Assembly (NCBI GenBank): GCA_027021615.1
Contig: JALUTY010000045.1
Coordinates: 62,001 to 126,000 of the forward strand
DNA: 64,000 bases
Direction of reading: 5' to 3'
DNA from: a bacterium
Lineage (GTDB): Bacteria; Desulfobacterota; Deferrisomatia; Deferrisomatales; Deferrisomataceae
Both the position numbers and the translations under genes were made by a program. Below, one piece after another: positions 47,085 through 55,350 of this stretch (position 1 is its first letter; each line of letters begins with the position of its first letter). The notes beneath the pieces were generated by a model. That model saw nothing but the letters and a program-made list of their open reading frames with translations. It was not told where the DNA came from and did no database searches.

Positions 47085-48184
47085 CCGATCCCTCCCGGGT
47101 GGAGGCTTACGCGGTTGCTCCACCGGGCCTGGAGGATGTGCTGCTGGCGGAACTCCGAGGTCTGGGCCTGCTGGAGGCCGCGGCCGAGGACGGGGGTGTT
47201 CGGTTCCGGGGCACCTGGGACGACCTGGGGCGGGTGAACCTGTGCTCGGCCGTGGCGAGCCGGGTGCTGGTGCGGGTGGCCCGGTTCCGGACGTCGCGCC
47301 TGCCAAGGGCGGTCCAGGCGATTGGAAGGATCCCATGGGGTGTTTGGCTGCCCCCGGGAGCCGCCGTGGAGGTGCGGGTGGCCCGCCGGCGAACCCGCCT
47401 TCACTCCGGGGCCCTGGTCGAGGCGGTGCGCGAGGCCGTGGAGCGGTCCGTGGGGTCTCCGGCCGGAGATCGGGCGTTCCGGGTGCAGGTGCGCGCCGTG
47501 GACGGGGAGGTGGTGGTCAGTCTGGACACCTCGGGCGACCACCTTCACCGTCGTGGCTACCGCCTAGACCCCGGGACGGCGCCCCTTCGGGAGAACGTGG
47601 CTGCTGGACTGCTTCTGACGGCCGGCTGGGGCGGCCGGGAGCCCCTTCTCGACCCCATGGCCGGCGCGGGTACCCTGGCGGTGGAGGCGGCCCGGATGGC
47701 CTGCGGCATGCCGCCCGGGTGGCAGCGGGCGTTCGCGTTCGAGCGCTTGGTGCCCCACGATCCGGCTCGGTGGGAGGCGGTGCGGGCCGAGGCGCTCGCT
47801 CGGTCGCGTCGCCCGGCGCCGGCTTCGGTGTTCGCCTCGGACCGGGACCCGGCCGCCGTGGCCCGAACGCGGCAGGCTGCCCGCCGCGCCGGAGTGGCCG
47901 AGGTGTTGCAAGCCGCCTGTGTGGCGCTAGAATGCTTGACTCCCCCGTGCCCCCGGGGACTGCTGGTGACCGATCCCCCCCACGGGGTCCGGCTGGGGGG
48001 CCGGTGCGGGGCCCTCGAGGCCTTGGCAGCGGCGTTGAAGCGATCGTTCCGACGGTGGAGGTGGGGCATTCTGACCCTGGATCCGACCGACCTGGCGCGG
48101 GTCGGGCTTCGGCCGCGGGGCGTGAGGCGCCTCCGGCACGGGGGTAGGGTGTTGTTCTGGGCCGTTGGCGGCCCGGGGGGGTGA
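47081..48184 (+). CDS. THUMP-domain RNA guanine N2-methyltransferase (RlmL-N/UPF0020-like)
   Basis: A 367-residue protein with an N-terminal THUMP-type RNA-binding region (about residues 1-165, including RVARRRTRLHSGALVEAV) and an UPF0020-type Rossmann methylase with motif I LLDPMAGAGTLAVEAARMA (about 188-206). The motif IV position reads TDPPHGVRLG, where relatives have N/DPPYG; His for Tyr is unusual for a flipped guanine pocket. It is about half the length of E. coli RlmL and lacks the second methylase. GTG at 47081 overlaps the leuD stop. The substrate is probably 23S rRNA, but this is inference. Confidence 0.8.
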   Translation: MTDPSRVEAYAVAPPGLEDVLLAELRGLGLLEAAAEDGGVRFRGTWDDLGRVNLCSAVASRVLVRVARFRTSRLPRAVQAIGRIPWGVWLPPGAAVEVRVARRRTRLHSGALVEAVREAVERSVGSPAGDRAFRVQVRAVDGEVVVSLDTSGDHLHRRGYRLDPGTAPLRENVAAGLLLTAGWGGREPLLDPMAGAGTLAVEAARMACGMPPGWQRAFAFERLVPHDPARWEAVRAEALARSRRPAPASVFASDRDPAAVARTRQAARRAGVAEVLQAACVALECLTPPCPRGLLVTDPPHGVRLGGRCGALEALAAALKRSFRRWRWGILTLDPTDLARVGLRPRGVRRLRHGGRVLFWAVGGPGG

Positions 48185-48224
48185 GCAGATTGGGCGTTCC
48201 TGCGGGGACGGAAAGGGCGAGCGT

Positions 48225-49613
48225 ATGGAAGGGGAAGAAGGGGGGATTCCCTGGAAAGAGATCGTGGAGGCGTTGGCCACCCCCGTGAGCCTCCACGGTC
48301 CGGACCGCACCGTGGTGTACCAAAACCCGGCCCATCGCAAGGCGTTCGGGTCGGCCGAGGGCCGGCAATGCCACGAGTTCCTCTGGGGACGGGCCGCTCC
48401 CTGCGCAAGGTGCCCCCTGGGGCCAGAAGGGCCGGCCGCACGGGAGGTGGACCTGTCCGGGGGGCGTGCCCTGCTCACCGCGGTCCCGTTCGGGTCGGAC
48501 CGGGCCGTGGTGATGGAGTGGATGGGACCCCGGTCCCCTCGGGAGTGGGTGCTGGAGACCCTGCACCGGGCGTTCGAGGTGGCGGACACGGCCATGTTCG
48601 TGGAGGAGCTGAACGGCCGGATCCTGGACGTGAACCGGGCCGCCGAGGCCCTGTTCGGCCTCCCCCGGGATCAGTTGGTGGGGCGAACCGTGGCCGAGCT
48701 GCTGCCGCCGGAGACGCTGGAGCTGGTGCCGGGGGTGCGGGAGGATCTGGCCCGCCGCGGCCGGTTCGAGATCGAGGCTTGGCAGTCCCGGCCGGACGGC
48801 AGCCGGTTCCTGGGCCGAGTGGCCGGGGTGCTCCATCGGGACCCGGAGGGGGAGTTCGTGGTGGTCACGGTGCGTGACGTCACGGCCGAGCGCCTGGAGA
48901 AGGAGGTCCTGGCCGAGCGCAATCGAGAGCTGGAGGGGTTCCTGTACGCCGTGGCCCACGACCTGCGCGGTCCCCTGGGCACGGCCCGGGGGTACGCGGC
49001 GCTGCTGGAGGAGCGGTTGCGGGGCGGGCGACCCGAAGGGGCCGAGGGAATGTGTCGGCAGCTCCGGATCCAGGTGGACCGGCTGGGGGGACTGCTTGAG
49101 GACCTCCTGGCCTTCGCCCGGCTCGGTGCCGAGCGGCCAGCGGTCCGGGACCTGGACCTGGCCGCCGCCTGCCGCAGCGCCTGGGCCGACCTCGGGCTTC
49201 GGGTGGAGGAGACCGGGGCGGAGCTGGCGGTGGGTGCCTCTCTGCCTCGCGTGCGCATGGCCCCGGTGCGGCTCCACCAGGTGCTCCTCAACCTGTTCGG
49301 TAACGCGTTGCGGTACCGCCGGCTGGGGGTAGAGCCCCGGGTTCGGGTGCGCCGTGCGGGGCAGGAGGAAGCAGATCCCAAGCCGGGGTATGCCTGCGTG
49401 GTGGTGGAGGACAACGGCCCGGGCATCCCCCAGGGTATGGAGGAGAGGGTGTTCCAGCTGTTCGTACGGGGTAGCCAGGAGCGCAAGGGCAGCGGAATGG
49501 GCCTGGCCATCGTGCGCCGGGTGGTCGCGGCCGAAGGGGGCCGGGTGTGGCTTCGGTCCACACCGGGCGAGGGCTGCCGGTTCTATCTGGAGCTGCCCGA
49601 GGCCGAGGGATGA
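48225..49613 (+). CDS. Soluble PAS-domain sensor histidine kinase
   Basis: A 462-residue cytoplasmic kinase. A first PAS-like region (about 1-105) includes CHEFLWGRAAPCARCPLG, with a Cys pattern (C...C..C) that could bind metal or sense redox. A second PAS domain (about 110-235) includes GRILDVNRAAEALFGL. The H box is AVAHDLRGPLG (His about 246), and the ATPase has N box LLNLFGNALRYR, EDNGPGIP and GSGMGLAIV. No membrane segment is present. No response regulator gene is adjacent. ATG 48225 is preferred over upstream in-frame codons that overlap the methyltransferase gene. Its stop overlaps the hemH start as ATGA. Confidence 0.88.
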   Translation: MEGEEGGIPWKEIVEALATPVSLHGPDRTVVYQNPAHRKAFGSAEGRQCHEFLWGRAAPCARCPLGPEGPAAREVDLSGGRALLTAVPFGSDRAVVMEWMGPRSPREWVLETLHRAFEVADTAMFVEELNGRILDVNRAAEALFGLPRDQLVGRTVAELLPPETLELVPGVREDLARRGRFEIEAWQSRPDGSRFLGRVAGVLHRDPEGEFVVVTVRDVTAERLEKEVLAERNRELEGFLYAVAHDLRGPLGTARGYAALLEERLRGGRPEGAEGMCRQLRIQVDRLGGLLEDLLAFARLGAERPAVRDLDLAAACRSAWADLGLRVEETGAELAVGASLPRVRMAPVRLHQVLLNLFGNALRYRRLGVEPRVRVRRAGQEEADPKPGYACVVVEDNGPGIPQGMEERVFQLFVRGSQERKGSGMGLAIVRRVVAAEGGRVWLRSTPGEGCRFYLELPEAEG

Positions 49614-50560
49614 CTGGGGTCGTGCTGTGCAACATGGGCGGGCCGGACTCGCTTCAGGCGGTCCGGCCCTTTTTGGAGAACCTGTTCTCCGACCCCGAGA
49701 TCCTGCGTTTTCCCCTCTCGGGAATCCTCCAGCAGCCCCTGGCCCGGTGGATCAGCCGAAGGCGGGCTCCCAAGGTGGCCGAGCGGTACCGCCGGATCGG
49801 GGGGAGGAGCCCGATCGGGGAGATCACCCGGGCCCAGGCCGACGCCCTCGCCTCGGCCCTGGGTTCGGACTGGGCCGTGACCGTGGCCATGCGCTACTGG
49901 CATCCCCGGGCCCGGGAGGCCGCGGCCGAGCTTCGTGGACAGAGGGCGAGTCGGATCGTGGTGCTGCCCCTCTACCCCCAGTACAGCCGGGCCACCACGG
50001 GGTCGAGCCTGGCCGACCTGGAGACCGGCCTTGTTGCCGAGGGCCTAGGTGGTGTCCCTAGAAGGGTGGTCCGCTCGTGGCACGACCACCCGGCCTACCT
50101 CGATGCCTTGGCCGAGGCGGTGGACGAGGGGCTTCGAGACCTCGGCGAGGCCACGGTTCTTTTCAGCGCCCACAGCCTGCCGATGAAGCTGATCGAGCAG
50201 GGGGACCCCTACCTGGACCAGGTGCGGGTCACTGTGGCCGGGGTTGTGGAGCGGTTGAAGAACCCGTCCCACCGGCTGGCCTTCCAGAGCCGCACCGGGC
50301 CGGTGCGATGGCTTGGCCCGGGCGTGGAGGAGACCCTGGAGACCTTGGCGGCCGAAGGGGTGCGCCGGGTGCTTGTGGCACCCGTGAGCTTCGTCTCGGA
50401 CCACATCGAGACCCTCTACGAGATCGACGTGGAGTACGCTGAGCTGGCCCGGACCCTCGGCATCCGGGAGTTCCGCCGGTGCCCCGGCCTGAACACCCGG
50501 CCCTCCTTCATCCAAGCCCTGGCCACGATCGCTCGGGACGCAGCCCGGGGCCTGGGGTGA
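49610..50560 (+). CDS. hemH: Ferrochelatase (HemH family)
   Basis: A 316-residue chelatase inserting iron into protoporphyrin IX or, in organisms using the coproporphyrin route, coproporphyrin III. Family motifs are LCNMGGPDSLQAVRPFL (about residues 6-22), RYWHPRA, LPLYPQYSRATTGS (about 120-133), the catalytic His in LFSAHSLPMKLIEQGDPY (about 183-200) and APVSFVSDHIETLYEID (about 258-274). ATG at 49610 overlaps the histidine kinase stop. Heme supply fits an organism rich in multiheme cytochromes. A composite repeat follows the gene. Confidence 0.95.
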   Translation: MTGVVLCNMGGPDSLQAVRPFLENLFSDPEILRFPLSGILQQPLARWISRRRAPKVAERYRRIGGRSPIGEITRAQADALASALGSDWAVTVAMRYWHPRAREAAAELRGQRASRIVVLPLYPQYSRATTGSSLADLETGLVAEGLGGVPRRVVRSWHDHPAYLDALAEAVDEGLRDLGEATVLFSAHSLPMKLIEQGDPYLDQVRVTVAGVVERLKNPSHRLAFQSRTGPVRWLGPGVEETLETLAAEGVRRVLVAPVSFVSDHIETLYEIDVEYAELARTLGIREFRRCPGLNTRPSFIQALATIARDAARGLG

Positions 50561-50580
50561 GCTTCCTCGGGAATCCCTGG

Positions 50581-50960
50581 TGATACCAGGTTGCGTTCAA
50601 ACCGAGAGCTCTCGGGGAGCGGGGCGAGCTAGAGACTAGAAACTAGCAAAATCTTAGGGAGCTCGACTCCTGAGGGGGGCGTTCCAACAGGCCCCCCGCC
50701 GCCGGGTTGGCGAGAGCCACTTGCCTGGGGGCCAGGAGACCGAAGACCGAAGACCGTGGACCGAAGTTACATGGAAGGCGGCCGGTTTGCCATCGACCGG
50801 GGGTCGGTCTATAAGGGAGCCTCGTCAGCCCCCTGCGGGGTCGTCTAGAGACCAGAAACCAGCAGAGCTAGAAACTAGACACTTCTAGCCTTCCAGCGGG
50901 CCGAAGGCCCCGACCGAAGACCGTAGACCGACGACCGTAGACCGACGACCGTAGACCGAA
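50581..50960 (+). repeat. Double composite spacer repeat between hemH and the thiolase gene
   Basis: Fills most of the 439-bp gap. The hairpin module TGATACC..GTTGCGTTCAA lies at 50581-50628, followed by heptamers GCTAGAG, ACTAGAA, ACTAGCA at 50628-50648. A block with TCCAACAGGCCCC precedes GCCAGGA, GACCGAA, GACCGAA, GACCGTG, GACCGAA at 50731-50765 and GTTACATGGAAG. A second set follows: CTAG/CCAG heptamers at 50844-50878, an octamer, GGGCCGAAGGCCCC, and seven consecutive GACCGNN units at 50912-50960. The gene start is 40 bp further on. Confidence 0.88.
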
Positions 50961-50999
50961 GTTACATGACACCACTTTCTTTGGAGGGAGGAGCTGCAC

Positions 51000-52280
51000 A
51001 TGCGAGACGTCGTGATCGTATCCGGGGCCCGCACCGCCGTGGGGAACTTCGGCGGCGCGCTCAAGGATGTGCCGGTGGCCGACCTGGGGGCCGCCGCCGT
51101 CAAGGGAGCCCTGACCCGGGCCGGGGTGCGGCCCGTGGCCGGCGAGGCCCTGCGGGCGGTGGCGCCCGAGGCGCTCGGCCAGGACCCCATCGAGCTGGAG
51201 ACTCGGTACCACGACTACGACGAGGCCTTTCGGCCCCTGCAGGTGGACGAGGTGATCCTGGGCAACGTGGTGGGCGCGGGCCAGGGACAGAACGTGGCCC
51301 GGCAGGCATCGATCCGGGCGGGAGTGGCCAAGGAGACGCCGGCGTTCACCGTGAACAAGGTGTGCGCTTCGGGCATGAAGGCCGTGGCCCTGGCCGCCCA
51401 GGCCATTCGGGAGGGAGAGGCCGACGCGGTGGTTGCCGGCGGCATGGAGAACATGAGCCAGATCCCTTACGCCCTGCCTGCCGGCCGGTGGGGGGCCCGC
51501 ATGAACAACACCGACCTTGTGGACCTGATGGTCCACGACGGCCTGTGGGAGTGTTTCTACGGGTACCACATGGGCCACACCGCCGAGAACCTGGCCGCCC
51601 TGTATGGGATCAGCCGTCAGGACCAGGACGAGCTGGGGGCGCTGAGCCACCAGCGGGCCCGGGCGGCCCAGGCCGACGGCCGGTTCGCGGCCGAGATCGT
51701 GCCGGTGAGCGTTCCCCAGCGCCGGGGGGACCCGGTGACCGTGGACACGGACGAGCGACCCATGGACACCAGCGTGGAGAAGATGGCCAAGCTCCGGCCG
51801 GCCTTCAAGAAGGACGGCACGGTCACGGCGGGCAACGCCTCGGGCATCAACGACGGCGCGGCCGCCCTGCTGCTAATGGGGGCGGACGCGGCCGAGGCGG
51901 CCGGCCTTGAGCCCTTGGCGCGAATCGTGTCATGGGCCTCGGGCGGGGTGGATCCGGCCTACATGGGCGTGGGGCCGGTGCCCGCCGCCCGGAGGGCCCT
52001 GGCCAAGGCGGGAATCACGGTGGCCGACCTGGACCTTGTGGAACTCAACGAGGCGTTCGCGGCCCAGGCCATCGCGTGCATGCGGGAACTGGGTCTCGAT
52101 ATCGACAAGACGAACGTGGTGGGAAGCGGCATCTCCTTGGGGCATCCCATCGGGTGCAGCGGCGCTCGGATCGTGGTCACTCTGACGAACGAGCTCAAGC
52201 GGCGGGGCGGACGGTACGGCCTGGCCACCCTGTGCATCGGAGGTGGGCAGGGCATGGCCCTGGTGGTGGAGGCCTTGTAG
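51000..52280 (+). CDS. Acetyl-CoA C-acetyltransferase (thiolase)
   Basis: Thiolase-family enzyme joining or cleaving acetoacetyl-CoA or another 3-oxoacyl-CoA. The 426-residue protein has the acylated Cys in [16 protein letters not shown] (Cys122), [10 protein letters not shown] (about 380-389) and [11 protein letters not shown] at the end. It carries an insert of about 33 residues (about 46-80, containing [15 protein letters not shown]) before the first conserved core helix; this is why it is longer than the usual ~393 residues and why Cys122 is shifted. The ATG at 51000 follows GGAGGGAGGAG. No other beta-oxidation genes are adjacent. Confidence 0.92.
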   Translation: MRDVVIVSGARTAVGNFGGALKDVPVADLGAAAVKGALTRAGVRPVAGEALRAVAPEALGQDPIELETRYHDYDEAFRPLQVDEVILGNVVGAGQGQNVARQASIRAGVAKETPAFTVNKVCASGMKAVALAAQAIREGEADAVVAGGMENMSQIPYALPAGRWGARMNNTDLVDLMVHDGLWECFYGYHMGHTAENLAALYGISRQDQDELGALSHQRARAAQADGRFAAEIVPVSVPQRRGDPVTVDTDERPMDTSVEKMAKLRPAFKKDGTVTAGNASGINDGAAALLLMGADAAEAAGLEPLARIVSWASGGVDPAYMGVGPVPAARRALAKAGITVADLDLVELNEAFAAQAIACMRELGLDIDKTNVVGSGISLGHPIGCSGARIVVTLTNELKRRGGRYGLATLCIGGGQGMALVVEAL

Positions 52281-52331
52281 CGAGAGCCGGGCCACCGGCG
52301 TTGGAAGGCTTGGAATCTCGATGCGTTTCCG

Positions 52332-52360
52332 ACCGGGGCCCCTTGGGGCCCCGGTTTCGT
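52332..52360 (+). terminator. Probable terminator after the thiolase gene
   Basis: An 11-bp perfect stem ACCGGGGCCCC / GGGGCCCCGGT with a TT loop, followed by TTCGTT. The T-tract is weak, but the stem is very stable and lies 52 bp after the stop. Confidence 0.65.
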
Positions 52361-52405
52361 TCCGGGGCAGGGGAAACCTTCGGGAGATGAGAGTAGGAGG
52401 ACGAG

Positions 52406-53242
52406 ATGGCGTTGCCGGTGCTTCACCTGTTTCGCAACAACCCCCGCGGGTTCGAGACGTTCCGGGGGGCGGCGTGGTTCTGCCGCCAGACCGGCGTGCC
52501 GCTTCGGGTCCACTTCCCCACGTCCCGCCATCTGGTGCTCTACGCGGGCTCCGGGGCGATCCAGATGGACCTGGACGAGTCCTACGTGTACGAGCCGGGG
52601 CTGGCCCGGAAACGGGCCGACCTCCTGGCCCAAGAGGTGGGGGTGGAGTGGGAGGAGCAGCCCGCCACGGGCCGGACCGGGTCCACCCTGCCCGACATCC
52701 AGGACCGGTTCAGCCTGATCTCGTGCCCGCGGGCGCTGACCAGCCCGTTCGCCAAGCCCCTGCGGCCCGCCGTGCTGGGACCCAAGGTGCAGGCCTTGGT
52801 GCGGGCGGCCGACGTGCCGGTGATGCTCCCGTCCACCTGTTGGATCCCGTGGGACCGGGTGGTGGTCCTGTACGGAGGCTCGGCGTTCGGGCTCAAAGCG
52901 CTCCTCTGGGCCCGGGCCCTGGCGGGCCTGGCCGGGGTTCCGCTCCAGGTGATGACCGAGGCCGAGGGGGAGGGCGAGGCCGAGGGCCGTGAGCGGCTGG
53001 AGCGCGCGGACCTTCTCGACGAGATTCGGCCGGTGTGGAGGGTGGTTGAGGGGGGATTCCGGAGGGTCTTGCAGGAGACTCCCCGCACCGCGCTGGTCGT
53101 GCTGGGCGCGTTCGGTCGGAACCCGGTGCGGGAGCGGGTGCTGGGGAGCCGGGCCCACGAGGTGCTCCGGAGCATGCCGTACAACCTGGTGCTGGTGGGC
53201 CCCCACTCCCAGCCCCCCGGCGCCGTGCTGAGCGGGGGCTAG
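52406..53242 (+). CDS. Universal stress (UspA-like) family protein
   Basis: A 278-residue protein with two Rossmann-like halves. The C-terminal half ends TALVVLGAFGRNPVRERVLGSRAHEVLR (about residues 230-257), which resembles the UspA nucleotide-binding motif G-x2-G-x9-G-S plus the following helix; VVVLYGGSAFGLKALLWA starts that half. The N-terminal half (about 1-140) is more diverged. UspA-like proteins bind ATP or signal stress; the role here is not known. ATG at 52406 follows GGAGGAC. Its TAG stop overlaps the ispH stop on the opposite strand. Confidence 0.68.
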   Translation: MALPVLHLFRNNPRGFETFRGAAWFCRQTGVPLRVHFPTSRHLVLYAGSGAIQMDLDESYVYEPGLARKRADLLAQEVGVEWEEQPATGRTGSTLPDIQDRFSLISCPRALTSPFAKPLRPAVLGPKVQALVRAADVPVMLPSTCWIPWDRVVVLYGGSAFGLKALLWARALAGLAGVPLQVMTEAEGEGEAEGRERLERADLLDEIRPVWRVVEGGFRRVLQETPRTALVVLGAFGRNPVRERVLGSRAHEVLRSMPYNLVLVGPHSQPPGAVLSGG

Positions 53243-54081
53243 CCTCCCTCGGCCGCGCGCAGGCTCTCGACCACCCGCTCGATGATCCACGCGGGGGTGG
53301 AAGCTCCGGCCGTCACCCCCACCTGGTTTGCCCGTTTGAGGTCCTTTAGGGGCAGCTCCTCGGGGGTCTCCACGTGGTAGGTGCGGGGGCACAGCTCCCG
53401 GCAGATCTGGTACAGGCGGCGGGTATTGGCCGAGTTGCGGCCCCCGATCACGACCACCGCATCCACGGCCCGGGCCAGCTCTCGGGCCTCGGCCTGGCGG
53501 CGGTGGGTGGAGCTGCAGATCGTGCTCATGGCCTCCGCACCGGGGTACCGCTCCAGGATCCGGTGGCGCACCGCCTCGAACACCCCCTCGTCCTGGGTGG
53601 TCTGGGCCACCAGCAGCACCTCGTCCAGCTCGGGCAGGGCGTCCACCTCGGCCGGGCTCCCCACCACGTAGGCCGGCCCCCGGGCGTGGCCCAGGAGCCC
53701 CACCACCTCGGGGTGGTCCGCGTCCCCGCAGATCACCACCGCATACCCCTTGGCGCTGTACTCGGCGATCGTCTGCTGGATCCGGCTCACCTTCGGGCAG
53801 GTGGCGTCCACCACCCGCTCGGCCGCGGCCTCGATCTGGCGGTGTTCCTCCGGAGGGATGCCGTGGGCCCGCACGATCACCGGAGCCCGGGGGACCGGGT
53901 CCTCCGGCGCCAACGGCACGATCCGCTCCGACCGGAGCCGCTCCAGCTCCTGGGGGTTGTGGATCAAGGGGCCGTGGGTGAACACGGTCCGGCCCTCGCT
54001 CTGGGCCACCTCCCGGGCCATGTCGATGGCCCGCCGCACGCCCATGCAAAACCCGGCGGACCGGGCGACCACGATCTCCAT
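53239..54081 (-). CDS. ispH: 4-hydroxy-3-methylbut-2-enyl diphosphate reductase (IspH/LytB)
   Basis: The last enzyme of the MEP isoprenoid pathway, a [4Fe-4S] reductase making IPP and DMAPP. The 280-residue protein has the three cluster cysteines in AGFCMGVRRAID (residues 9-20), DATCPKVSRIQQ (about 91-102) and STICSSTHRRQAEA (about 185-198). It also has the substrate His/Glu in RAHGIPPEEH and VTAGASTPAW near the end. ATG at 54081 gives the standard N-terminus. It is convergent with the Usp-like gene, the two sharing a CTAG tetranucleotide as overlapping stops. Confidence 0.96.
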   Translation of the reverse strand: MEIVVARSAGFCMGVRRAIDMAREVAQSEGRTVFTHGPLIHNPQELERLRSERIVPLAPEDPVPRAPVIVRAHGIPPEEHRQIEAAAERVVDATCPKVSRIQQTIAEYSAKGYAVVICGDADHPEVVGLLGHARGPAYVVGSPAEVDALPELDEVLLVAQTTQDEGVFEAVRHRILERYPGAEAMSTICSSTHRRQAEARELARAVDAVVVIGGRNSANTRRLYQICRELCPRTYHVETPEELPLKDLKRANQVGVTAGASTPAWIIERVVESLRAAEGG

Positions 54082-54413
54082 TAAGACCCCGCTTCTCTCC
54101 TGCCGGCACGGTCGGAGACCGCCGGCTTGGTTTCCGGTTCTGCTGCCCTGCCACGATCCTCGGGAGTGTAGCATGGGGCGGGGAGGCTTCGCATCCGCAA
54201 GCTGCAGGGACGCCGTCCGCGACTCCGCCCGCCCGGCGCGTGTTACGGGGCGGTTGGCCCGGGGCTCCGCTTGCCCCGATCTGGTGCACGATCGACCGAT
54301 CCGAGACGAGCGCTCACGGATGATCGGTTAGGACGACGGACTTCGAGTCGGCCTCCGGCAGGGGCCCGCGGCCGGGAGTCATGGTTTTGTTTTGGGACAC
54401 CGTTATTTTTTTC
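54082..54413. other. Divergent spacer between ispH and the regulator gene
   Basis: About 330 bp without a recognisable gene. A TACACT hexamer at 54165-54170 on the minus strand could be an ispH -10 element, but no matching -35 was found. No copy of the modular repeat family is seen. The sequence becomes AT-rich after about 54380. Confidence 0.5.
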
Positions 54414-54446
54414 TTGACCGACTCATAAGAAGTGCTTTACTTAAGT
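54414..54446 (+). promoter_or_regulatory. Promoter region and palindrome upstream of the XRE-cupin regulator
   Basis: TTGACC (54414-54419), a 16-bp spacer and TTTACT (54436-54441) in an AT-rich island (54380-54470) that stands out from the surrounding GC-rich DNA. The palindrome ACTTAAGT (54439-54446) overlaps the -10 and could be an operator, perhaps for autoregulation. The resulting leader would be about 250 nt long, within which no known riboswitch is recognised. Confidence 0.5.
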
Positions 54447-54697
54447 TAGATAGCATTTTACATGCCGGCACCTAGGGCCCGCTCTGGCCAACGAGCCGGC
54501 TCCCGACCCTGGCCCGCCTGCCGTTGAGACGCCGATACGACGAAGGGAGGCGGACCGGACGGGGGCGCTTTCGCCCGTGGGAGGCACAACACCGTGCCGA
54601 CTTTCAGCGCCAGCCACAAAAGATGTTTTGTCAGAGATCCGGCCGGGAACGGAGAGGGGAGCTGCGACCCGGCAGGGGAGCCAACGAGGAGGTCCAC

Positions 54698-55246
54698 GTG
54701 CCGGAACAGATCGGCCCCAAACTTCGGAGGCTGCGGGAGGCCCGGCGCCTCACCCTGCGCCAGCTGGCCGATCAGGTGGGATGCACCGGAGCCCATCTCT
54801 CCCAGATCGAGAACGGTCACGCCTCCCCGTCCATCGCCACCCTCAAGAGGATCGCCGCGGCCCTCGGTGTGAACATCGTCGACTTCTTCACGGACGATGA
54901 CAGCGAGGAGCCGGTGGTGACCCGGGTCGACTCCCGGCGGGAGGTCTCGCTGGGCAACTGGAACGCCCGGATCCAGCAGCTCGTCCGGTCCACCCGGGGC
55001 AAGATGATGCAGCCCTTCTACACGGTGGTTGCTCCGGGCGGGGGCTCCCACGAGCCCTACAGCCACGCCGGCGAGGAGTTCGGGATCGTGCTCAAGGGCA
55101 CCCTCACCATCACCGTGGGGGAGAAGACCTACCGTGTCGGCCCCGGCGAGAGCTTCTACTACTCGTCCCGTATCCCCCACCAGTGGGTGAACCAGGGGGA
55201 CCAGGACGTGGAGGTCGTGTGGGTGGTCTCCCCGCCCACGTGGTAG
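54698..55246 (+). CDS. XRE-family regulator with C-terminal cupin domain
   Basis: A 182-residue transcription factor. The N-terminal Cro/C1 helix-turn-helix (about residues 6-62) includes LRQLADQVGCTGAHLSQIENG. A C-terminal cupin (about 105-180) has the small-molecule pocket pattern SHAGEEFGIVLKGTLTITVG and ISSRIPHQW-like residues SSRIPHQWVNQG. Such HTH-cupin proteins commonly control the catabolic or uptake genes next to them in response to the substrate. GTG at 54698 has GAGGAGGT 5 bp upstream and gives the right domain length. It is 104 bp upstream of the Liv-type transport genes. Confidence 0.9.
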   Translation: MPEQIGPKLRRLREARRLTLRQLADQVGCTGAHLSQIENGHASPSIATLKRIAAALGVNIVDFFTDDDSEEPVVTRVDSRREVSLGNWNARIQQLVRSTRGKMMQPFYTVVAPGGGSHEPYSHAGEEFGIVLKGTLTITVGEKTYRVGPGESFYYSSRIPHQWVNQGDQDVEVVWVVSPPTW

Positions 55247-55350
55247 CCCGCGCGGTCTCACCGAGCCGGCCCCGGGGATGCCCCCGCAGGGCCGTCCCCG
55301 CAAGCGCCGTTGGCCCCACCCAACCCCTGGCTGGAAAAGGAGGGAACACC

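Noticed and set aside
50912-50960. Heptamer arrays considered as a CRISPR array
   Set aside because: Repeat units are only 7 bp with no spacers, and there are no cas genes in the window.
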